Shown here: one piece after another, positions 34,693 through 44,129 of the stretch
Layout of the letters: the number at the start of each line of letters is the position of its first letter
Position numbering within the stretch: the first letter of the stretch is position 1
Source: Brucellaceae bacterium
GTDB taxonomy: Bacteria > Pseudomonadota > Alphaproteobacteria > Rhizobiales > Rhizobiaceae
Length of the DNA stretch: 64,000 nt
Reading direction: 5' to 3'
Assembly (NCBI GenBank): GCA_020637775.1
Contig: JACKJV010000008.1
Coordinates: forward strand, 148,294-212,293
Made by a program: the position numbers and the translations under genes
The notes under the pieces: generated by a model
Database searches by the model: none
What the model was told of the DNA's origin: nothing
Seen by the model: the letters and a program-made list of their open reading frames with translations, nothing else

Positions 34693-36074
34693 GCACGAAA
34701 CCACGCCGGCGCCCGGCGCCGCGCGCAAAGCCGAGCCAGCCCGATGCCGCGCCCGAAAGGCCGGGCCTTGCAGCCCGCCGGACCGCCGCGCGCCTGCTCG
34801 GCGCCATCGTCGATGCCCGGTCATCGATGGACGGCCTGACCGACAATGACCACGGCCACCCGGATTACATGAAGCTGGAGCCGCGCGACCGCGCCCTGGT
34901 CCGTGCGATCCTGATGTCGGCCCTGCGCCATCGCCGCACGATCCAGGCCATGATCGACAAGCGGCTGGACCGGGCCCTGCCGGCAAACGCCACCGTCCTT
35001 TCGCACATCCTCCATGTCGGCGCCGCACAGGTGCTTTTTCTGTCCGTCCCGGACAGCGCTGCGGTGGATCTTGCCGTCAGCCACGCCCAGGCCGATCCGC
35101 GTAGCCGGCGTTTCGCCAATCTGGTCAACGCGATCCTGCGCTCCATCCAGCGTGGCGGCGAACGTGCCCGTGCCGCTGCCCTGCACCAGACCGTGGATGC
35201 GCCCGACTGGTTTGCCGAACGCCTGACCGCCGATTACGGCGCGCAAACCGCCGCTCGGGTCCTTGCCATGCACCGCCATGAAGCGCCGGTGGATTTCACC
35301 GTAAAAGATGACCCCGATCACTGGGCAAGTGCATTGGGCGGCATCGTGCTTCCCACCGGTTCGGTGCGCGTTGCCCGCCTCGCCGCGCCCGTGCCGGATT
35401 TGCCGGGCTATGGCGACGGCCAATGGTGGGTGCAGGATGCCGCCGCCGCCCTGCCCGCCCGCATGATGGGCCCCATCGCCGGCAGACGTGTTGCCGACCT
35501 GTGCGCCGCACCGGGCGGAAAGACCGCACAGCTTGCCCTGGCCGGTGCCAGCGTGACGGCGCTCGACCTGTCCAAAAACCGTTTGCGCCGCCTGCGCGAA
35601 AACCTGGCCCGGCTCGGCCTTGAGGCCCGAACCGTCGCGGGCGACCTGCGGACCCATCGGCCCGAGGAGCCCTATGATGCCGTTCTGCTGGACGCGCCGT
35701 GCTCGTCGACCGGCACCGTGCGGCGGCATCCTGATGTGCCCTGGACCAAGACGCCGGCGGACATCGAAAAACTGGCCTCGCTTCAGGCGGAACTGCTGGC
35801 GCATGCCGTCGCGATGGTCCGGCCCGGCGGCAGGGTCGTCTTTTCCAACTGCTCGCTCGACCATGCCGAGGGTGAACGCATGATCCTGTCGCTGCTGGAA
35901 AGCCGCGGCGACCTGGCTGTCGATCCCCTCCGGCCCGGCGAACTGCCCGGCGCCGACGGCTTCATCGCGCCTCAGGGCTGGCTGCGAACGACACCGGCGG
36001 ACTGGCCCGCCGACGACCCCGCACGCGCCGGCCTTGACGGATTTTTTGCAGTTCGGCTCACCCGCCTTGCCTGA
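34683..36074 (+). CDS. rsmB: 16S rRNA (cytosine-967-C5)-methyltransferase
   Basis: RsmB methylates C967 of 16S rRNA. The 463-residue product has an N-terminal NusB-like RNA-binding domain (about residues 30-165) and a C-terminal methyltransferase with the SAM motif [14 protein letters not shown]. The two working cysteines are Cys340 (DAPCSSTG) and Cys390 ([12 protein letters not shown]), 50 residues apart as in E. coli. The usual Thr before the second cysteine is Asn here. The start overlaps htpX by 10 bases. Confidence 0.95.
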   Translation: MVLSTKPRRRPAPRAKPSQPDAAPERPGLAARRTAARLLGAIVDARSSMDGLTDNDHGHPDYMKLEPRDRALVRAILMSALRHRRTIQAMIDKRLDRALPANATVLSHILHVGAAQVLFLSVPDSAAVDLAVSHAQADPRSRRFANLVNAILRSIQRGGERARAAALHQTVDAPDWFAERLTADYGAQTAARVLAMHRHEAPVDFTVKDDPDHWASALGGIVLPTGSVRVARLAAPVPDLPGYGDGQWWVQDAAAALPARMMGPIAGRRVADLCAAPGGKTAQLALAGASVTALDLSKNRLRRLRENLARLGLEARTVAGDLRTHRPEEPYDAVLLDAPCSSTGTVRRHPDVPWTKTPADIEKLASLQAELLAHAVAMVRPGGRVVFSNCSLDHAEGERMILSLLESRGDLAVDPLRPGELPGADGFIAPQGWLRTTPADWPADDPARAGLDGFFAVRLTRLA

Positions 36075-36171
36075 AACTGGTCCGTCCACAGCCGCGCTTC
36101 GTTTTGCGCTTCGCATAACGCCTTGAATCGTCTACCATTCCGCGCAGCGCGTTTTCAGGAGGAGTGTGTGC

Positions 36172-37890
36172 TTGGCGACGACCGCCGCTGACAGGCCCCG
36201 GCTCTGGCCACTCGTGCTGCGCGAATTGTGGCGCCGCGCTCGCCTGCGCATGCGCGTCGGGCCGCTTTTTCGCTGGCGCTTTTCCGGCCGCGCGCCCGAG
36301 CGGGTTCTGGTTGCGCCACCTGATCTCCGGCTCGCCGACGGGCACATTGCCGCCGACATCTATGCCGGCCGCTTCGCGCTGGCTGGCCATGTGGTCGAGA
36401 CCGGCGGTGAATCGCCCTTCCGCCTCGACATCCGCAACCGAGCCTGGACGGAGGCCCTGCACGGTTTCCGCTGGCTGCGCCACATGCGCGAAGCTGGCAC
36501 CGATCTCGCCAATGCCAATGCCCGCGCCCTGGTTTCCGACTGGATCGCCATTCATGGTGGCCGCATCGGCGAGCCCGCCTGGAATCCGTCGACAACGGCC
36601 ATTCGCGTCATCGCATGGCTGCAACATTCCACCGTGGTTCTGCAGGGTTGCGAACTGCCCTTCTATCGCACCTACCTGCGCTCGCTGAGCGCCCAGATCC
36701 GCTATCTGCGCGCCATGGTGCCGGACATGCCGGCCGGCGAGGACCGGCTGCGCGCGCGCATCGCCATCGCCCTGGCCAGCCTCTCCCTGCCGCAGAGCCC
36801 GGCTTCCGTTCGCCAGGCCGCCCGCCGTCTCGACATGGAACTGAAGGAGCAGATCCTGCCCGATGGCGGTCATGTCTCGCGCAGTCCGATGGCCGTTCTG
36901 GAACTGCTTGCCGACCTCCTGCCCCTGCGCCAGACCTATGCCAGTCAGGGTGAAACGCCGCCGCCGGAGCTCATCCCCGCCGTCGAGCGCATGCTGCCCA
37001 TGCTGCGCTTCTTTCGTCACCAGGATGGCAATCTTGCCCGCTTCAATGGCGCCGGCGCGACCAGCCCCGACCGCATCATGGCCATACTCCAGCATGACGA
37101 GACGCAGGGCACGCCGCTGACCCATGCCACCCATACCGGGTTCAACCGCCTGCAACTCGGCAACACGACCGTGATCGCCGATACCGGCGCCGCGCCGCCA
37201 CCCGATGTCGCCGGCCGCGCCCATGCCGGCTGCCTTTCCTTCGAGATGTCGTCCGGCCGCCATCACTTCATCGTCAATTGCGGCGTCGATGTTTTCGGCC
37301 CGGCTGAATTCCTGGCCCTGTCGCGCGCCACGGCTGCCCATTCGACAGCCACGCTGAACGACAGCTCATCGGCCCGCTTCGCTTCCACCGGCTGGACCAG
37401 CGACATCATCGGCGCCCCTCTGGTGCAGGGGCCGCGCAAGACCCCCTGCGAGCGCCATGACGGCGAAGGCCACCGTGCCTTTACCGCCAGTCACGACGGC
37501 TATGTCTCCCGTTTCGGCATCATTCACGAGCGCAGCGTGATGCTGCGTGAAAACGGCCATGTTCTCGACGGGGCGGACCGTTTCTTCAGGCCCGGTGGCG
37601 AAGCGCCAAGGGCCCGCAACGATGCGGTCGCGCTGCGCTTTCATGTCCATCCCGACATCGGCATCTGGCAGGATGAGCACGGGCAGGTCATTCTTTCCGC
37701 TCCCGCGGGCGACAGTTGGGTCTTCACCACCGGCGGCGTACAGCCGATGATCGAGGAATCCATCTTCTTCGCCGGTATTGCCGGCCCGGAAAAGACGAGC
37801 CAGGTGGTTCTGGCGTTCAAGGCTTCGGAAATTCCCGAGATCCGCTGGCGGCTGACCCGTGTCCCGCCGCAGGCCCATGGCGAGGCCTGA
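36172..37890 (+). CDS. Heparinase II/III-family protein
   Basis: The 572-residue product has an N-terminal helical (alpha/alpha toroid) half and a C-terminal beta-rich heparinase II/III-like domain (about residues 350-550, with RHHFIVNCG and DGYVSRFGIIHER). It lacks a signal peptide and lies between rsmB and purH, the standard place in Rhizobiales; its natural substrate is unknown. AGGAGGAG (36157-36164) is spaced 7 bases from TTG 36172, giving MATTAADRP; the GTG at 36166 sits too close to that Shine-Dalgarno. Confidence 0.85.
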   Translation: MATTAADRPRLWPLVLRELWRRARLRMRVGPLFRWRFSGRAPERVLVAPPDLRLADGHIAADIYAGRFALAGHVVETGGESPFRLDIRNRAWTEALHGFRWLRHMREAGTDLANANARALVSDWIAIHGGRIGEPAWNPSTTAIRVIAWLQHSTVVLQGCELPFYRTYLRSLSAQIRYLRAMVPDMPAGEDRLRARIAIALASLSLPQSPASVRQAARRLDMELKEQILPDGGHVSRSPMAVLELLADLLPLRQTYASQGETPPPELIPAVERMLPMLRFFRHQDGNLARFNGAGATSPDRIMAILQHDETQGTPLTHATHTGFNRLQLGNTTVIADTGAAPPPDVAGRAHAGCLSFEMSSGRHHFIVNCGVDVFGPAEFLALSRATAAHSTATLNDSSSARFASTGWTSDIIGAPLVQGPRKTPCERHDGEGHRAFTASHDGYVSRFGIIHERSVMLRENGHVLDGADRFFRPGGEAPRARNDAVALRFHVHPDIGIWQDEHGQVILSAPAGDSWVFTTGGVQPMIEESIFFAGIAGPEKTSQVVLAFKASEIPEIRWRLTRVPPQAHGEA

Positions 37891-38004
37891 TCCGCCTTCA
37901 TCCCTATGTCCCATGGGCTGAAACGTTGGAACCGGCGTGAACCTGTGCTAACTGCGCGCCATTCCGTCCCGCATGCCGTTTGAAGCGAAAGGCTTGCCGC
38001 CCCC

Positions 38005-39621
38005 ATGGCCGTTCAATCCAAGAAGATTCCCGCACCCGACCTGGTGCGTGTCCGCCGCGCCCTGCTGTCGGTCTCCGACAAGACCGGCCTCGTCGAATTT
38101 GCCCGCGCCCTGCACGACCTGTCGGTCGAACTGGTTTCCACCGGCGGCACGGCCAGGGCCATCAAGGAAGCGGGCATTCCGGTCCACGATGTCTCCGACA
38201 TCACCGGCTTTCCGGAAATCATGGACGGCCGCGTCAAGACGCTCCATCCTTCCGTCCATGGCGGCCTTCTGGCCATTCGTGACGATGAGGACCATGCGGC
38301 CGCCATGCAGGCCCATGACATCCGCCCGATCGACCTTGCGGTCATCAATCTCTATCCCTTCGAGGACGTGCGCTTCTCCGGCGGCGATTATCCCTCGACG
38401 GTGGAGAACATCGACATTGGCGGTCCTGCCATGGTGCGCGCCTCGGCCAAGAACCACGCCTATGTCGGCATTGTTACCGATCCGCAGGACTACGCCGCCG
38501 TTCTCGACGAGTTGCAGGCCCATGCGGGGCAGTTGACCCATGCCTTCCGCCAGCAGCTTGCGGCCGCGGCCTTTGCCCGCACCGCCGCCTATGATGCCGC
38601 CATTTCCGGCTGGTTTGCCGAGACGCTGAAGCTGGAGGCGCCGCGCCACCGCGCTGTCGCCGGCCGTCTGCATTCGGTCATGCGCTATGGCGAGAATCCG
38701 CACCAGAAGGCCGGTTTCTATCTCACCGGCGACCGGCGTCCGGGCGTGGCCACGGCGACCCAGTTGCAGGGCAAGCAGCTTTCCTACAACAACATCAACG
38801 ACACCGACGCCGCCTTTGAGCTTGTCGCCGAGTTCGATCCGGCCCGCGCCGCCGCCGTCGCCATCATCAAGCACGCGAACCCGTGCGGCGTGGCCGAGGG
38901 CGGCGATCTGCGCGAAGCCTATCTGAATGCGCTGCGCTGCGATCCGGTGTCCGCCTTTGGCGGCATCGTTGCGCTCAACCGCACGCTGGATGCGGCCGCC
39001 GCCGAGGAAATCGTCAAGATTTTTACCGAGGTCATCATCGCGCCTGACGCCACCGACGAGGCCCGCGCCATCGTCGCGGCGAAGAAGAACCTGCGCCTGC
39101 TGGTGGCAGGCGGCCTGCCGGACCCGCGCGCCCGCGGCATCACGGCGAAATCCGTGGCCGGTGGCCTGCTGATCCAGGACCGCGACAATGGCGTCGTCGA
39201 TGATCTCGACCTGAAGGTGGTGACCAAGCGCGCGCCCACAGACGAGGAAATGGCCGATCTCAGGTTTGCCTTCCGGGTTGCCAAGCACGTCAAGTCCAAC
39301 GCCATTGTCTATGCCCGCGGCCTTGCCACCGTCGGCATTGGCGCCGGCCAGATGAGCCGTGTCGATTCCGCCCGCATTGCCGCCCGCAAGGCGCTGGATG
39401 CCACCGAGGCGGCCGGGCTTTCCGAACCGCTGACGAAAGGCTGCGTGGTCGCCTCCGACGCCTTCTTCCCGTTTGCCGACGGCTTGCTGTCCGCTGTCGA
39501 AGCAGGGGCCACGGCGGTGATCCAGCCGGGAGGTTCGATGCGCGACGACGAGGTGATCGCCGCCGCCGACGAGCACGGCATCGCCATGGTGACGACAGGC
39601 ATGAGGCATTTCAGGCACTGA
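38005..39621 (+). CDS. purH: Bifunctional AICAR transformylase / IMP cyclohydrolase
   Basis: PurH carries out the last two steps of IMP synthesis. The 538-residue product has the N-terminal MGS-like cyclohydrolase domain ([18 protein letters not shown]...[13 protein letters not shown]) and the C-terminal transformylase domain with [16 protein letters not shown] and [11 protein letters not shown]. Length matches the family. The gene ends directly in front of a tandem palindromic repeat that probably stops transcription. Confidence 0.98.
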   Translation: MAVQSKKIPAPDLVRVRRALLSVSDKTGLVEFARALHDLSVELVSTGGTARAIKEAGIPVHDVSDITGFPEIMDGRVKTLHPSVHGGLLAIRDDEDHAAAMQAHDIRPIDLAVINLYPFEDVRFSGGDYPSTVENIDIGGPAMVRASAKNHAYVGIVTDPQDYAAVLDELQAHAGQLTHAFRQQLAAAAFARTAAYDAAISGWFAETLKLEAPRHRAVAGRLHSVMRYGENPHQKAGFYLTGDRRPGVATATQLQGKQLSYNNINDTDAAFELVAEFDPARAAAVAIIKHANPCGVAEGGDLREAYLNALRCDPVSAFGGIVALNRTLDAAAAEEIVKIFTEVIIAPDATDEARAIVAAKKNLRLLVAGGLPDPRARGITAKSVAGGLLIQDRDNGVVDDLDLKVVTKRAPTDEEMADLRFAFRVAKHVKSNAIVYARGLATVGIGAGQMSRVDSARIAARKALDATEAAGLSEPLTKGCVVASDAFFPFADGLLSAVEAGATAVIQPGGSMRDDEVIAAADEHGIAMVTTGMRHFRH

Positions 39622-39851
39622 GCACGTCCAGAAAAAGTTGCAGACTTTTTCGTCCGGACAGTGCGCCAGGGGAAACCCGGCACGTCCAGAAAAAGTTGCA
39701 GACTTTTTCGTCCGGACCGTGCGGCGGAAACAAACGGCACGTCCAGAAAAAGTTGCAGACTTTTTCGTGCCGGAAGTGCGGCGGAGGCAAACCGGCACGT
39801 CCGGAAAAGGTTGCAGACTGTTTCGTCCGGACAAGGCGCCGGGACACTGCG
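39622..39851. repeat. Four tandem 57-58 bp palindromic repeats
   Basis: Units begin with GCACGTCC at 39622, 39680, 39737 and 39795. Each holds the perfect hairpin GAAAAAGT-TGCAG-ACTTTTTC (copy 4 is diverged: GAAAAGG and CTGTTTC), followed by CGTCCGGAC and a less conserved GC-rich spacer. Copies 1-3 are nearly identical in the core. The first unit starts at the base after the purH stop. The T run on either strand after each stem makes them terminator-like in both directions. Both strands stay open through the array, but the products are repeats of a short peptide and are not credible genes. Confidence 0.85.
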
Positions 39852-39896
39852 AAATTGTTCGGGCGATCCACCCGGGCTTTTTGCGTTGATGGCCCG

Positions 39897-39918
39897 CTGT
39901 CACACAAGCTTCTTGAAA
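39897..39918 (+). promoter_or_regulatory. Possible PhoB box upstream of phoD
   Basis: CTGTCAC at 39897 is followed at 11-base spacing by a weak second half-site (GCTTCTT), and another CTGTCAC occurs at 39941. Pho boxes are CTGTCAT direct repeats 11 bases apart. The match is partial; the location in front of an alkaline phosphatase supports it. Confidence 0.3.
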
Positions 39919-40013
39919 CGATTACAAACCGGACAACAAGCTGTCACTGAAACATCCGAGGTTCCCGCCGGCGCCAGCAGAAGGCGCCTGATCCAGTTTT
40001 GAGGGAACCCGTC

Positions 40014-41591
40014 ATGTCGAAAATGATGAAGATGAGCCGCCGCGGTTTCATGGCCTCGGCCGGCGCAACCGGCCTCGTGGCCGCCTCCGGCCTTGCCATG
40101 CCGTTCTATTCGCGCGCCAGCCAGCGCCCGGCATTCACCCATGGTGTGCAGTCGGGTGACGTGGACATGTCGTCGGGCATGATCTGGGGCCGCACCGACC
40201 GCCCCGCCCGCGTGATGATGGAAGTGGCCACGCGCGAGGACTTCGCCAACGCCACGCGCCTTGCGCCGCTGAACGCGCTTCCCGAGAGCGATTTCGCGGT
40301 CAAGCGCCTTGTCGCGGACCTGGCAGCCGACCAGGACGTCTTCTTCCGCATGACCGCCGCCGACCTCTCCGATCTCAACGCCACGTCCGAGCCGGTCATC
40401 GGGCGCTTCCGCACTGCCCCCGCCGGCCGCCGCGACATCCGCTTTGCCTGGTCGGGCGACACCGCCGGTCAGGGCTGGGGCATCGATGACGACGGCATGA
40501 AGACTTATGCCACCATGGCCCGTCACACGCCCGATTTCTTCATCCATTCCGGCGACACCATCTATGCCGACGGGGCGATGAAGGACGAGGTGGAGCTGAA
40601 GGACGGCACCAAATGGGTCAACAGGGTGCTGATCGATGAGAAGCGCAAGGTCGCCGAGACCCTTGATGAATATCGCGGCCAGTGGAAATACAACATGATG
40701 GACGAGCATGTGCGCGCGCTCAATGCCATCTGCCCGACCTTCTTCCAGTGGGACGACCATGAAGTGGTCAACAACTGGTCGGACTCCAAGAACCTGATGG
40801 GCGACGACCGCTACACGGAGAAGTCGGTCCATGTGCTCGCTGCCCGCGCGGGCCGCGCTTTCCATGAGATGACGCCGATCCGCTACACGCCCGCGGAACC
40901 GGGCCGCGTCTATCGCAAGGTCGCCTACGGCCCGATGCTGGACATCTTCTTCCTCGACCTGCGCAGCTATCGCGGTGCCAATGGCGCGTCGATGGAAACG
41001 GACATGACGCCGGAAAGCCGCATTCTGGGCGAAGAGCAGGTCAGGTGGCTCAAGCGCGAGCTGGCCGGCTCCAGGGCCACCTGGAAGGTCATCGCCTCCG
41101 ACATGCCGATCGGCCTGGTCGTCTGGGACAACTGGAAGGAACAGGCCGGCGCCGAGGCCATTTCCAATGGCGACAACGGCCCGGCAAAAGGCCGCGAACT
41201 GGAAATCGCCGACCTGCTGCGCTTCATCAAGACCGCCGGCATCGACAACACGGTCTGGCTGACGGCGGATGTTCACTACACCGCCGCCCATTACTACGAC
41301 CCCTCGAAGGCGCAGTTCCAGGACTTCAACCCGTTCTGGGAATTCGTCTCCGGCCCGCTCCATGCCGGCACCTTCGGCCCGAACGCGCTCGACATGACCT
41401 TCGGCCCGGAAGTGAAGTTCGTGAAGGCGCCGACGCCGGAACAGGGCGCCAACCTGCCGCCCTCCATGGGCCTTCAGTTCTTCGGCCTCGTCGATATCGA
41501 CGGCGCGACCGAGCAGCTTACCGTGCGCCTGATGGACCGCGACGACGCGGAACTGTGGAAGATCACGCTCGATCCGGTGCGCAGCGCCTGA
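40014..41591 (+). CDS. phoD: Alkaline phosphatase PhoD family protein
   Basis: PhoD-type phosphodiesterase/alkaline phosphatases are Tat-exported, metal-dependent and release phosphate from organic esters. The 525-residue product has a Tat signal (MSRRGFMAS, residues 7-15), the N-terminal beta domain (HGVQSGDVD, GMIWGRTD), and the metallophosphatase core with HSGDTIYADG, WDDHEVVNN and TADVHYTAAHYYD. GAGGGA lies 7 bases before ATG 40014. A possible Pho box lies upstream. A perfect terminator follows. Confidence 0.93.
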   Translation: MSKMMKMSRRGFMASAGATGLVAASGLAMPFYSRASQRPAFTHGVQSGDVDMSSGMIWGRTDRPARVMMEVATREDFANATRLAPLNALPESDFAVKRLVADLAADQDVFFRMTAADLSDLNATSEPVIGRFRTAPAGRRDIRFAWSGDTAGQGWGIDDDGMKTYATMARHTPDFFIHSGDTIYADGAMKDEVELKDGTKWVNRVLIDEKRKVAETLDEYRGQWKYNMMDEHVRALNAICPTFFQWDDHEVVNNWSDSKNLMGDDRYTEKSVHVLAARAGRAFHEMTPIRYTPAEPGRVYRKVAYGPMLDIFFLDLRSYRGANGASMETDMTPESRILGEEQVRWLKRELAGSRATWKVIASDMPIGLVVWDNWKEQAGAEAISNGDNGPAKGRELEIADLLRFIKTAGIDNTVWLTADVHYTAAHYYDPSKAQFQDFNPFWEFVSGPLHAGTFGPNALDMTFGPEVKFVKAPTPEQGANLPPSMGLQFFGLVDIDGATEQLTVRLMDRDDAELWKITLDPVRSA

Positions 41592-41610
41592 TCCGGCCAT
41601 CGCAGCCAGG

Positions 41611-41642
41611 AAACGGCGGGCCGTTGCGCCCGCCGTTTTTTA
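41611..41642 (+). terminator. Intrinsic terminator of phoD
   Basis: An 11-bp perfect stem AAACGGCGGGC / GCCCGCCGTTT with loop CGTTGC is followed by a T tract ending TTTTTTAT. Confidence 0.92.
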
Positions 41643-41710
41643 TCCTCGGGGCTTGCCCTTCGCGCTCCGCTCGCTATTCCTTCTGGCCGATAGCAAGGAG
41701 GGAGACGATC

Positions 41711-42694
41711 ATGGAACAGCGCAAGCTTGGAGCGAACGGGCCGGACGTCGGCGCGCTCGGCCTCGGCTGCATGAGCTTTGCCGGTTTTTACGGGCCGACG
41801 GACAAGGCAGAGAGTTTTGCCACGCTCAGACGGGCGCTGGATCTGGGTATCACCCATCTCGATACCGCCCTCCTTTATGGCATGGGCCTGTCGGAAACCG
41901 TCATTGGCGAATTCATCCGGGACAATCCCAACGAATTCGTCATCGCGTCCAAATGCGGCATCGTGCCCAAGCCCCAGCGCCATTTCAACAACAAGCCCGA
42001 CTATGTGCGTGAGGCCGTGGAAGGCTCGCTGAAGCGGCTCGGTGTCGACCATATCCCGCTCTACTATCTCCATCGCCGGGAACAGGAAATCCCGGTGGAA
42101 GAGGCCGTGGAAACCATGGCCGCGCTGGTGCGCGAGGGCAAGATCGGCGGCATCGGCCTGTCCGAGATCGCCCCGTCCACGCTGGAGCGCGCCTGTGCCG
42201 TGCATCCGGTCATGGCCGTGCAGAACGAATATTCGCTGTGGACACGCCTGCCGGAACTCGGCCTCATCCAGGCCTGCAAGCGTCTCGGCGTCGCCTTCGT
42301 CGCCTTTTCGCCCGTCGGCCGCGGCATCTTCGCCGACACCGCGCCGGACCCGTCCAGCTTCGGCGAGAACGATTTCCGCCGCGTCAATCCCCGCTTCGAG
42401 GAGCCCAACTGGTCGACCAACAATGCCCGTGTCGATGCCTTGCGGGCCTATGCCCGTGATCACGGCTGGAGCACGGCGGCGCTGGCCACGGCCTGGACGC
42501 TGGCGCAGGGCGATCACATCATTCCCATTCCCGGCACCCGCTCGCCGGCGCATCTCGACCAACTGGCCCAAAGCCTCGACATCCCGCTGGGGCCCACGGA
42601 ACTGGAAGAGATCGAGGCCATTCTGCCGGTGGGCTTCGCCCATGGCGACCGCTACTCGGCCGCCCAGCAGATCGGCACGGAACTCTACTGCTGA
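41711..42694 (+). CDS. Aldo/keto reductase
   Basis: The 327-residue TIM-barrel enzyme uses NADPH to reduce aldehydes or ketones. The catalytic set is visible: Asp and Tyr in DTALLYG, Lys in IASKCGI and His in YYLHRRE; the cofactor-binding end has IPIPGTRSPAHL. It is closest to the IolS/YakC-like group by the opening LGANGPDVGALGLGCM. GGAG lies close to ATG 41711. It stands alone between the phoD terminator and dxr. The substrate is unknown. Confidence 0.92.
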   Translation: MEQRKLGANGPDVGALGLGCMSFAGFYGPTDKAESFATLRRALDLGITHLDTALLYGMGLSETVIGEFIRDNPNEFVIASKCGIVPKPQRHFNNKPDYVREAVEGSLKRLGVDHIPLYYLHRREQEIPVEEAVETMAALVREGKIGGIGLSEIAPSTLERACAVHPVMAVQNEYSLWTRLPELGLIQACKRLGVAFVAFSPVGRGIFADTAPDPSSFGENDFRRVNPRFEEPNWSTNNARVDALRAYARDHGWSTAALATAWTLAQGDHIIPIPGTRSPAHLDQLAQSLDIPLGPTELEEIEAILPVGFAHGDRYSAAQQIGTELYC

Positions 42695-42773
42695 ACACGC
42701 CGGGAAACGGCTTGTCCCGCCCACGGTGGCGGGGTAAGCCCGGCAGCGCAACGGCAAGCCGCACGGAGTTCGA

Positions 42774-43958
42774 ATGACGCCTGAACCAAGCGCAATCTCG
42801 CACCGGCGCATTTCCGTGCTGGGCAGCACCGGCTCCATCGGCGTCAACTCGCTGGATGTCATCGCCCACATGGGCGGACCGGAGGCCTTTGACGTGGTGG
42901 CGCTGACCGGCGCTTCGAACATCGACCTGCTGGCGCAGCAGGCGCAGGTCGTGAATGCGGAAATCGCTGTCACCGCCGACGAGACACGCTATCGCGATCT
43001 CAAGGCCGCGCTGGCCGGCACCGGCATAGAGGCCGCTGCCGGGCGCAACGCACTGATCGAGGCCGCGGGCCGGCCGGCCGACATCACCATGGCCGCCATC
43101 GTCGGCATGGCGGGGCTGGAGCCGACCCTGGCCGCCGCGGCCAACGGCGGCGTCATGGCGCTTGCCAACAAGGAATGCCTCGTCTCCGCCGGCGATCTCT
43201 TCATCGCGGCCGTACGCGAGGCCGGCGGCTCGCTCCTGCCTGTCGACAGCGAGCACAACGCCATCTTCCAGGTGCTTGATCCGTCGCAGAAACGCGGCGT
43301 CGAACGCATCATCCTCACCGCCTCCGGCGGCCCGTTCCGCACCTTCACGCGTGAACAGATGGAAGGTGTGACGGCGCAGACCGCGCGCAGGCATCCCAAC
43401 TGGTCCATGGGACTGAAAATCTCCATCGACAGCGCCTCCATGTTCAACAAGGCGCTGGAAATGGTCGAGGCGCGCCACCTCTTCGATCTTTCGCCCGATC
43501 AGGTGGAAGTCATCGTCCACCCGCAATCCATCGTCCATTCCATGGTCGCCTATGCCGATGGCTCGGTCCTGGCCCAGCTCGGTCCCTCCGACATGCGCAC
43601 CGCCATCGGCTATTGCCTGGCCTGGCCCTTCCGTGCCCACATGCCGGTGGAGCGCCTCGACTTCGCGAAGCTGGCCCGCCTCGACTTCGAAGCCCCGGAT
43701 GAGACCCGTTTCCCGGCCCTGCGGCTGGCACGGCAGGCACTGGAGACCGGCGGCGTGGCCGGTGCGGTGCTCAACGGCGCCAAGGAAGTGGCGCTCGACG
43801 CCTTCATCGAGGGCCGGACAGGCTTCCTGCAGATGGCGGAGATCGTCGAGAAGGTGATGGACCGCCTGTCTCCCGATGTCGCCGCCGCCACGCTCGACGA
43901 TGTCTTCAGCGCCGATCACTGGGCGCGCGGCATGGCGCGCAGCCTGATTGCGGCATAG
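42774..43958 (+). CDS. dxr: 1-deoxy-D-xylulose 5-phosphate reductoisomerase
   Basis: Dxr makes 2-C-methyl-D-erythritol 4-phosphate, the committed step of the MEP isoprenoid pathway. The 394-residue product has the NADPH motif GSTGSIG at residues 17-23, ALANKE, the metal/substrate motif [10 protein letters not shown], the loop [18 protein letters not shown] and [13 protein letters not shown]. It is the classical Dxr, not the DXR-like enzyme used by Brucella. It is separate from the usual uppS-cdsA cluster. Confidence 0.97.
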   Translation: MTPEPSAISHRRISVLGSTGSIGVNSLDVIAHMGGPEAFDVVALTGASNIDLLAQQAQVVNAEIAVTADETRYRDLKAALAGTGIEAAAGRNALIEAAGRPADITMAAIVGMAGLEPTLAAAANGGVMALANKECLVSAGDLFIAAVREAGGSLLPVDSEHNAIFQVLDPSQKRGVERIILTASGGPFRTFTREQMEGVTAQTARRHPNWSMGLKISIDSASMFNKALEMVEARHLFDLSPDQVEVIVHPQSIVHSMVAYADGSVLAQLGPSDMRTAIGYCLAWPFRAHMPVERLDFAKLARLDFEAPDETRFPALRLARQALETGGVAGAVLNGAKEVALDAFIEGRTGFLQMAEIVEKVMDRLSPDVAAATLDDVFSADHWARGMARSLIAA

Positions 43959-44129
43959 GAACGCCGCACGCGATGGGGAAAGGCCGGCATGCCATGCCTG
44001 CCCGGCCGGCAAACCAGCCATGCAAACGCGCCCCCTTTCGCAATTGCACAAATTCCTGTATGAGGCGCGGCAAGACCATTGGCGGGCGGCCGTTGGCAAC
44101 AGGCCCCGCCCCAGTTTCCGGGATACAAA

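Noticed and set aside
39622..39851. CRISPR-like direct repeats after purH.
   Set aside because: Units are 57-58 bp and similar over most of their length, without unique spacers of constant size, and no cas genes are near. They are a tandem palindromic repeat.
39611..39950. Small proteins read through the repeat array on either strand.
   Set aside because: The translations are repeats of one short peptide created by the tandem DNA units. No ribosome site or conserved start is present.
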